Of a stretch of 21,197 nucleotides of DNA, positions 7,351-12,571 are shown in pieces. Numbering within the stretch: the stretch's first letter is position 1; each line of letters begins with the position of its first letter. The DNA is taken from contig CABQLK010000034.1 of the NCBI GenBank assembly GCA_902465015.1, forward strand, positions 1 through 21,197. Reading direction: 5' to 3'. Under the pieces are notes generated by a model, which saw nothing but the letters and a program-made list of their open reading frames with translations, was not told the origin of the DNA and searched no databases. Origin of the DNA: an uncultured Collinsella sp. (lineage in GTDB: Bacteria > Actinomycetota > Coriobacteriia > Coriobacteriales > Coriobacteriaceae). The position numbers and the translations under genes are program-made.

Positions 7351-8247
7351 CTAGATATGCTGACGAATCGCGTCGATATAGGCCCGACCGTAGCGCGTGA
7401 GCGTCGTGTTCTTGCGCGTGATGATGCCAATCTCCATGTACTCGTCCACGTCGAGCGGAATCGAGATAATGCCGGGGCCGTTGAGCTCGTGGCTGATCAC
7501 GCCCGAGCATACCGTGTAGCCGTTAAGGCCCATAGCTAGGTTGAACAGCGTCGCACGGTCGCGCACGCGGATATTTTTGCGACGCTCGAACGTCGAGGTC
7601 AGCTCCTCGGAATAGTAAAACGAGTTGTAGCTGCCCTGCTCGTAGGACAGGAACGGGTAGTCTTCCAGATCCTCGAGCGTCACGCTGGAGCGGCCCGCCA
7701 GCGGATGGTCGGCGCAGACGAAGACATGCGGCGTGGCGCAGAAGAGCCCTTCGAACATGAGCTCGTTGGCGGCAAGCATGCGCTCGATGACCTCGCGATT
7801 GTGCTCCGACAGATACAGGATGCCGAGTTCGCTTTTCATATGCGCGACATCCTCGATAATTTCGTGGGTCTGCTCCTCGCGCAGGGTAAAGTCGTAGCGC
7901 GCGGCATCGAACTCGCGGATCACATCGACAAACGCATTAACGGCAAAGGAATAATGCTGGCAGCTCACACTAAAGTGCGGCACCTGCTCGGACGTGCCTT
8001 TGTACTTGCCCTCGAGCAGGTCGGCCTGGTCGAGCACCTGGCGCGCGTAGCCCAAGAAGGTCTCGCCTTCCTCGGACACAATGACACCCTTGTTGGTGCG
8101 CTCAAAGATATGCACACCCATCTCGTTTTCGAGATCGCGAATCGACGCGGTAATCGAGGGCTGCGACACAAAGAGCCGGCGCGAGGCCTCGGTGATGCTA
8201 CCGCATTCGGCAACCTTAACAACATATCTGAGCTGCTGAAGCTTCAT
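7351..8247 (-). CDS. LysR-family transcriptional regulator
   Basis: A 298-residue regulator. The N-terminal winged helix-turn-helix is clear (residues 1-60, with SITEASRRLFVSQPSITASIR as the core), followed by the linker helix and a two-lobed effector-binding domain from about residue 90. The start at 8247 follows GGAGAAGG closely; the frame stays open upstream but that part overlaps the HAD gene in another frame. The gene begins 10 bases after the HAD stop, so the two are almost certainly co-transcribed. The likely target is the adjacent MetE-like gene, judged from the T-N11-A dyad at 7282-7304, which would suggest a sulfur or methionine-related effector. No strong terminator is seen after it, so read-through into the MetE-like gene is possible. 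Confidence 0.92.
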   Translation of the reverse strand: MKLQQLRYVVKVAECGSITEASRRLFVSQPSITASIRDLENEMGVHIFERTNKGVIVSEEGETFLGYARQVLDQADLLEGKYKGTSEQVPHFSVSCQHYSFAVNAFVDVIREFDAARYDFTLREEQTHEIIEDVAHMKSELGILYLSEHNREVIERMLAANELMFEGLFCATPHVFVCADHPLAGRSSVTLEDLEDYPFLSYEQGSYNSFYYSEELTSTFERRKNIRVRDRATLFNLAMGLNGYTVCSGVISHELNGPGIISIPLDVDEYMEIGIITRKNTTLTRYGRAYIDAIRQHI

Positions 8248-8257
8248 AGCCTTCTCC

Positions 8258-9166
8258 CTAGACGTTCGTGACGCCAAAACCTGCCGCGTCCATTTGACGC
8301 ATAAACGACGGCATCTCCCCCGTCGCGGCGCAGGCGGCAATCTGATGCAGAGCCCCGGCAACCGCATCATCTGCCGCAGCGCCAATATGCCAGCGTGCGG
8401 CAGCCGTGACGGCCTCGTTGGCATTGGCGACTGCAACGGAGTTAGGAACGGCATCGATCATGGGCAAATCGTTATCAGAATCGCCGAATACGGCCACCTC
8501 GTCGGGCGTCAGGCCCAAAGCGCGCGCCAGCTCCAGCGCAGCGCAGCCCTTGTCCCAACCAGCCGGAAGGATGTCGAACAGGCGCACTCGGTTGTTGGGA
8601 AACACAAGCGAGAGTTCCGGCACCTCAGCGGCAACGCGCTCACGTAGCTCCGCGAGCTCCTCACGCGAACGGGCACTCCAGATATTCGCCTTAAACACCG
8701 ACGCGTCATCGACGACGGGACGACATGGGGCCTCTTCGCCTTTGAGCCACGCGTTGCCGCCCGACTCCATGGCGCGACGAACGCGCTCGGGGTCACTCGT
8801 CACACAATGGGCATCGTTGCCCCAAAAGTCATCGCCCAGGCTGTAGACTTTTAGAAATGTATCGTCGGTCTCTTGCTCCAGATAGTCGGCCAAACGCATC
8901 AGAGCATCGTTGTCGATTGCGCGCGAGGCGACTACTTCGCCGTCAACAAACATCACCTGGCCGTTACAGAACGCACCGGTCGAATAACACCCGGAACGGT
9001 TTTTGAACATCCAGCCCATCGCGGACGGCTGACGACCCGAAACCGGCCCAAAGTGCAAACCCGCCGCCCGCATGGCATGAATACCCTCAATGGCGTAGTC
9101 GCTGGCGCCGTCATGCCCGGCTGGAATCAGTGTATCGTCCATATCGGTCAGCACAAGTTTGATCAT
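8258..9166 (-). CDS. HAD-superfamily phosphatase, Cof type (subclass IIB)
   Basis: A 302-residue cytoplasmic phosphatase of the Cof/YidA kind, whose members hydrolyse sugar phosphates, FMN, PLP or similar small phosphates. Motif I is LTDMDDT with nucleophile Asp8 and general acid Asp10. Motif II is probably PVSGR (42-46). The motif III lysine lies in GWDKGCAAL, a segment typical of Cof proteins, and motif IV is FGDSDNDLPM. The cap domain sits between motifs II and III. The ATG at 9166 follows GGGGGA. A good minus-strand promoter (TTGTTC, 18 bases, TACAAT) lies 30 bases upstream and overlaps the promoter region of the divergent thiamine operon. It is the first gene of a transcript with the LysR regulator. 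Related phosphatases act on thiamine-pathway intermediates in some bacteria, but nothing in the sequence fixes the substrate. Confidence 0.9.
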   Translation of the reverse strand: MIKLVLTDMDDTLIPAGHDGASDYAIEGIHAMRAAGLHFGPVSGRQPSAMGWMFKNRSGCYSTGAFCNGQVMFVDGEVVASRAIDNDALMRLADYLEQETDDTFLKVYSLGDDFWGNDAHCVTSDPERVRRAMESGGNAWLKGEEAPCRPVVDDASVFKANIWSARSREELAELRERVAAEVPELSLVFPNNRVRLFDILPAGWDKGCAALELARALGLTPDEVAVFGDSDNDLPMIDAVPNSVAVANANEAVTAAARWHIGAAADDAVAGALHQIAACAATGEMPSFMRQMDAAGFGVTNV

Positions 9167-9195
9167 AGAGTCCCCCAGTCATTTTCACCGCAACC

Positions 9196-9225
9196 ATTGT
9201 AACGGTGCGCTAGTATAGGGAACAA
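9196..9225 (-). promoter_or_regulatory. sigma-70-type promoter for the HAD-LysR transcript
   Basis: On the minus strand TTGTTC (9225-9220) and TACAAT (9201-9196) are spaced by 18 bases, giving a transcription start near 9189 and a short leader before the ATG at 9166. On the plus strand a possible -10 (TAGTAT, 9211-9216) for the thiamine operon lies inside the same segment, so the two divergent promoters would overlap. Confidence 0.55.
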
Positions 9226-9231
9226 CAGATT

Positions 9232-9326
9232 CGATGCGGGAGTGCCGGCGGTGCAAACCACAAGGCTGAGAGGGCATGGGGCCCAATCCTTTGAACCTGT
9301 CAGTTAATGCTGGCGTAGGGAGCATG
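9232..9326 (+). promoter_or_regulatory. TPP riboswitch (THI box)
   Basis: The aptamer shows the conserved THI-box elements in order: GCGGGAGTGC at the 5' side, CTGAGA (9266-9271), TTGAACCTG (9291-9299) and AATGCTGGCGTAGGGA (9306-9321). The P1 stem is closed by ATGC (9234-9237) with GCAT (9322-9325). The aptamer is followed 12 bases later by an intrinsic terminator and then by thiM. Thiamine pyrophosphate binding should therefore favour premature termination of the thiM-thiE operon. Confidence 0.96.
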
Positions 9327-9337
9327 CCGCCTTTACA

Positions 9338-9367
9338 GGGGCGCTGTCTATGCACAGCGCCCCTTTT
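9338..9367 (+). terminator. riboswitch-controlled intrinsic terminator
   Basis: A perfect 10-bp stem (GGGGCGCTGT 9338-9347, ACAGCGCCCC 9354-9363) with a six-base loop is followed by TTTT. It lies between the TPP aptamer and the thiM ribosome binding site, as expected for the expression platform. The competing anti-terminator pairing could not be fixed by eye. Confidence 0.88.
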
Positions 9368-9389
9368 CTATGCCAAGGAGGCATGTGCA

Positions 9390-10229
9390 GTGATTGATTC
9401 GGAACAGCTTAAGCAACATATGGTCAAGGCCGTGGAGGAGATTCGCACCACCAATCCGATGGCCGGCTCCATCACCAACACGGTGACGATCGACTTTGTC
9501 GCCAACGCGCAGCTCGCTGTGGGTGGATCGGCCGCCATGGTCTATCTTCCCGACGAGGGCGAGGCGCTCGTTGCCGGCGGCGGCGCCATCTATCTCAATA
9601 TGGGCACGCTCTTCCCCATCTACGAGCAGACGATTCCCCGCGCGGCCAAGGCGGCACACGACGCCGGCAAGCCCTGGGTGCTCGATCCGGTGGGCCTGGG
9701 CATCGGCAGTCTGCGCACCCAGTTGGTAAACGAGCTTAAGCAGTACAAGCCCGCCATCGTGCGCGGCAACGCCTCCGAGATCATCGCGCTCGCCGGCCTG
9801 TGGGGTCTTGAGGGCGAGGCGGCCGATCTGAGCCGCGTGCGCGGTGTCGATACCACCGACACGGTAGACGCCGCCCGCGATGCCGCCGTGGCGCTCGCCC
9901 GCTACACCGGCGGCGCCGTTGTGGTCTCGGGCGAAGTCGACCTGATCACCGACGGCATGACCGTGGCCAAGTCCCACGGCGGCAGCCCGCTCATGTCCAA
10001 GATCACCGGTTGCGGCTGCTCGCAAGGCGGCGTGCTGGCTGTGTACGCCTGCGCTGCCGACCCGTTTACGGCCGCCGTCTGCGGCACCGCCGTCTACAAC
10101 GTTGCCGGCTCGCGTGCCGCCGCTGTCGCCGACGCCCCGGCAAGCTTTAAGGTCGCCTTTATCGACGAGCTCTACCGCGCAACCGCCCAGGACATCGCCA
10201 ACAACCAGCTCGACCTCGAGGAGGCATAG
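9390..10229 (+). CDS. thiM: hydroxyethylthiazole kinase
   Basis: A 279-residue cytoplasmic kinase that phosphorylates 4-methyl-5-(2-hydroxyethyl)thiazole with ATP, the salvage entry point for the thiazole half of thiamine. The start is GTG 9390, eight bases after AAGGAGG; the frame is open further upstream but that part is the riboswitch and terminator. Family sequences are visible: SITNTVTIDFVANAQLAVGGSAAM in the substrate-binding N-terminus (27-50), VLDPVGLG (97-104), RGNASEI (125-131) and the C-terminal ITGCGCSQG (205-213). In the last, Cys210 matches the catalytic Cys of ThiK, and the usual Thr of GTGC is Cys208. The length is normal. It is the first gene of the operon and lies three bases before the next. 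Confidence 0.96.
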   Translation: MIDSEQLKQHMVKAVEEIRTTNPMAGSITNTVTIDFVANAQLAVGGSAAMVYLPDEGEALVAGGGAIYLNMGTLFPIYEQTIPRAAKAAHDAGKPWVLDPVGLGIGSLRTQLVNELKQYKPAIVRGNASEIIALAGLWGLEGEAADLSRVRGVDTTDTVDAARDAAVALARYTGGAVVVSGEVDLITDGMTVAKSHGGSPLMSKITGCGCSQGGVLAVYACAADPFTAAVCGTAVYNVAGSRAAAVADAPASFKVAFIDELYRATAQDIANNQLDLEEA

Positions 10230-10232
10230 GCC

Positions 10233-10574
10233 ATGTCCGAGCCCGCAACCAATGCCGGCATGAATACGCTCGTCGCCGTGGCCATCGCCCCGTGCGGCAC
10301 CGGCGATGAGCTGTCCGCCGAGGTCGCCGAGGTCGTGCGCGTCATTCGCGAGAGCGGCCTTCCCAACCGCACCACCTCGATGTTCACCGAGATCGAGGGC
10401 GACTGGGACGAGGTCATGCAGGTCGTGCGCGACGCAACCTTTGTGTTGGCGAGCAAGGGCATCCGCACCGAAGTCGTGCTCAAAGCCGATATTCGACCCG
10501 GATTTACCGACACCATGACCGGCAAGCTCGAGCGCATGGAAGCACAGATCAAGAAGCAGGAGGAAGCACGATGA
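10233..10574 (+). CDS. MTH1187/DUF77-family thiamine-binding protein
   Basis: A 113-residue protein of the thiamine-binding MTH1187/YkoF-like group (Thiamine_BP). These are ferredoxin-like-fold oligomers that bind thiamine or its pyrimidine moiety. The start ATG is eight bases after GAGGAGG. Family features seen are the N-terminal strand VAVAIAPCGTG, the segment TTSMFTEIEGDWDEVMQVV and the C-terminal KADIRPG. A short N-terminal extension (residues 1-9) precedes the domain. It sits between thiM and thiE: the thiM stop is three bases upstream and its own stop overlaps the thiE start (ATGA). This fits a role in handling free thiamine or HMP, although its exact function is not known from sequence. 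Confidence 0.88.
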   Translation: MSEPATNAGMNTLVAVAIAPCGTGDELSAEVAEVVRVIRESGLPNRTTSMFTEIEGDWDEVMQVVRDATFVLASKGIRTEVVLKADIRPGFTDTMTGKLERMEAQIKKQEEAR

Positions 10575-11266
10575 GCATCCGCGACAACCTTGATATCTCG
10601 GCCTATCTGGTACTCGGCCCCGAAAACACCCTCGGGCGCCCCGTGGGCGATGTGGTAGCCCAGGCGCTCGACGCAGGCTTTACCTGTATCCAGGTGCGCT
10701 CTAAGGTGGCAAGCGCCCGCGAGATCATCGCGCTGACCGGCGACGCCGCGCAGGCAATCGCACAGGCTGGCAAGACCGGTCAGGTCGCCTTACTGATCGA
10801 TGACCGCCTGGACTGCGTACTCGCCGCGCGCGAGCAGGGTATTGCCGTCGACGGCGTACACGTGGGCCAGAGCGATATTCCCGTCGAGGTCTGCCGCAAG
10901 CTGCTGGGCCCCGATGCCATCGTGGGCCTTTCGGCCCGTTGCGAGGAGATGCTCGAGTACGTCAAGACCGCCGACATGAGTCTGGTCGACTACCTGGGCA
11001 TCGGCCCGCTCCACGAGACCGAGACCAAGCGCGATTGCGGACGCGCGGCCGACGGCTCCATCATCACCAAAAGCTTTGAGGACCTAGCCGCACTCCACGC
11101 GGCAAGCCCCGTGCCCATCGTGGTGGGCGGCGGCGTCAAGACGGCCGACCTGCCACAGCTCAAGGCCACCGGCGTCGACGGCTTTTTCGTGGTGAGCGCC
11201 GTCTGCAGCGCCGATGACCCCTACGCCGCGGCCAAGGAGCTCGTCGACACCTGGCAGCAGGCGTAA
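10571..11266 (+). CDS. thiE: thiamine-phosphate synthase
   Basis: A 231-residue TIM-barrel enzyme that joins hydroxymethylpyrimidine pyrophosphate to thiazole phosphate, giving thiamine phosphate (EC 2.5.1.3). Motifs are IQVRSK (40-45; usually QLR-K), LLIDDR with the Mg-binding region (74-79), GVHVGQSD (95-102), LGIGPLHETETK (142-153; usually GP-F-T-TK), the phosphate-binding VVGGGV (184-189) and VVSAVCSADDP (207-217). The ATG overlaps the previous stop by four bases, indicating translational coupling. thiD, which supplies HMP-PP, is not in the window, so this operon covers salvage and joining only. A large inverted repeat follows the gene. Confidence 0.96.
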   Translation: MSIRDNLDISAYLVLGPENTLGRPVGDVVAQALDAGFTCIQVRSKVASAREIIALTGDAAQAIAQAGKTGQVALLIDDRLDCVLAAREQGIAVDGVHVGQSDIPVEVCRKLLGPDAIVGLSARCEEMLEYVKTADMSLVDYLGIGPLHETETKRDCGRAADGSIITKSFEDLAALHAASPVPIVVGGGVKTADLPQLKATGVDGFFVVSAVCSADDPYAAAKELVDTWQQA

Positions 11267-11310
11267 GTCTAGGCCGAGCAGCTGATTCGCAGCCTCATAT
11301 CTTCAGCAAT

Positions 11311-11356
11311 GGAAAGCGCATCCCAGTTTGAGCCTCCATTCCGGGATGCGCTTTCC
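11311..11356. terminator. inverted repeat between thiE and the patatin gene, probable terminator
   Basis: GGAAAGCGCATCCC (11311-11324) and GGGATGCGCTTTCC (11343-11356) are perfect 14-bp arms with an 18-base loop. It lies between two convergent genes. The lack of a T-run after either arm makes it atypical, so a bidirectional or RNA-stabilising role is possible. Confidence 0.5.
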
Positions 11357-11378
11357 GCCGAGATGGCGGCAGCAGCCT

Positions 11379-12248
11379 CTACCCTGCCAGATATGCCTCC
11401 AGTGCCGGCAAGGTCGCCTCCGCATCGCGGCGACCAATCTGGTAGATGCGCTCAAGTTCATCGGGCTCGCGACACAGCGACGGCACCTTCACCGATTCGC
11501 TCGGACGCACCACAAAGATCTCGCCGGCAGCCTCGCGACGTGCCAGGTCATCGAGCGTGGCATTGTAGACCTCATGCCGGTGCTCAAGCGCTGCGACAAA
11601 CTCCGGATAGTGACGGAACACGCGCCGCAGCATGGGCATCACGCTGTTGGGCTGCTTCACAAAACCCGCCGGCTGCGTGAGTACCACGATATTGCGGTCA
11701 TACCCCTGCGCAAACAGCCACGCGCTGGGAATAGAATCAGCCACGCCACCATCCAGATACTTATGCCCGTCAATAGCAACAGGACGCGTCGCCACGGGAA
11801 TTGCCGACGACGCCCGAATCCACTCGATATCGCGCTCGTCGCCATACGGCAGATCGTGATAGACGGCCTTGCCCGTCTCGATATCGGTACACACGCACGT
11901 AAATCGCATGGGACAGGTGCGATACGCCTCCAAGTCGATGGGATCGCGCTCGATAGGCACCTCGTGATAAGCAAAGTCGGCATTGTACATATCGCCGGTT
12001 CGCAGCCAGCTGGTCACGCTCGCATAGCGCTTGTCGGCGCAATAGGCCTTGTTATAGCGAATGGCGCGGCCGATCTGGCGCGATTTAAAGTTGTAGCCAA
12101 ACGCCGCGCCCGCCGAGACGCCCACCATATGGTCGCAGGTCAAACCGTGCTCCATCCATACATCGAGCACGCCCGCTGTATACATACCGCGGTAGCCGCC
12201 TCCCTCGAGCGCCAGCCCCACCGTGCGCGTCATATTTGACTGTGCCAT
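11379..12248 (-). CDS. patatin-like phospholipase (YjjU-type)
   Basis: A 289-residue serine lipid acyl hydrolase with the patatin Ser-Asp dyad. The oxyanion motif GGGYRG is at 16-21, the nucleophile Ser45 sits in GVSAG (43-47) and the catalytic Asp166 in LDGG (165-168). The conserved ASSAIPVATRPV segment lies between them. Start 12248 has GGAG about nine bases upstream; ATG 12233 is an alternative, and the longer frame up to 12332 has no support. There is no signal peptide, so it probably acts on membrane lipids from the cytoplasmic side. A possible minus-strand -10 (TATACT, 12290-12285) lies upstream. It is divergent from the c-di-GMP gene and convergent with thiE. Substrate is unknown. Confidence 0.9.
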   Translation of the reverse strand: MAQSNMTRTVGLALEGGGYRGMYTAGVLDVWMEHGLTCDHMVGVSAGAAFGYNFKSRQIGRAIRYNKAYCADKRYASVTSWLRTGDMYNADFAYHEVPIERDPIDLEAYRTCPMRFTCVCTDIETGKAVYHDLPYGDERDIEWIRASSAIPVATRPVAIDGHKYLDGGVADSIPSAWLFAQGYDRNIVVLTQPAGFVKQPNSVMPMLRRVFRHYPEFVAALEHRHEVYNATLDDLARREAAGEIFVVRPSESVKVPSLCREPDELERIYQIGRRDAEATLPALEAYLAG

Positions 12249-12571
12249 GCGACCATCTCCGTTCCTGCGTTTTAAAACGGGACAAGTATACCCGTCAACA
12301 TATATCGTCCCAGTCGCATTTTTATCGAACATCGCATCGTCGCGCTACCGCTTGTCGAATAATAGCCGCCCACAGCATGTGCACCCATATATAATTGTGC
12401 ACTATTGTTTACACTACTCAGCTGTTATCAACAGCGAACATTAGCCGACAAATTAACTCAACAACGCGGCAAGGCGGGGCCTGGATACATGCAAAGCGCT
12501 GAGCAACGACGCGTGTACACAACGAGCTCGCCCGACGCAATCCGCCCCGACCTCAGAAAGTCGCTTAGAAC
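12249..12571 (+). promoter_or_regulatory. divergent promoter region and long leader of the GGDEF/EAL gene
   Basis: A plus-strand -10 box TATAAT lies at 12390-12395; no good -35 is seen. Two copies of the hexamer palindrome GTGCAC flank it exactly (12379-12384 and 12397-12402). A perfect hairpin GCTGTT-ATC-AACAGC (12421-12435) lies just downstream of the expected transcription start. This leaves a leader of about 170 bases before the ATG at 12572. No c-di-GMP riboswitch consensus was recognised in it. The rest of the stretch holds the patatin gene's promoter on the other strand and no gene. Confidence 0.45.

Noticed and set aside
9276..9389. Upstream start for thiM
   Set aside because: This part is the TPP aptamer and its terminator. 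The GTG at 9390 with AAGGAGG matches the family's N-terminus.
12403..12571. c-di-GMP (GEMM) riboswitch in the leader of the GGDEF/EAL gene
   Set aside because: The conserved blocks and tetraloop-receptor layout of GEMM-I were not found; only short GCAAAG-like fragments occur.
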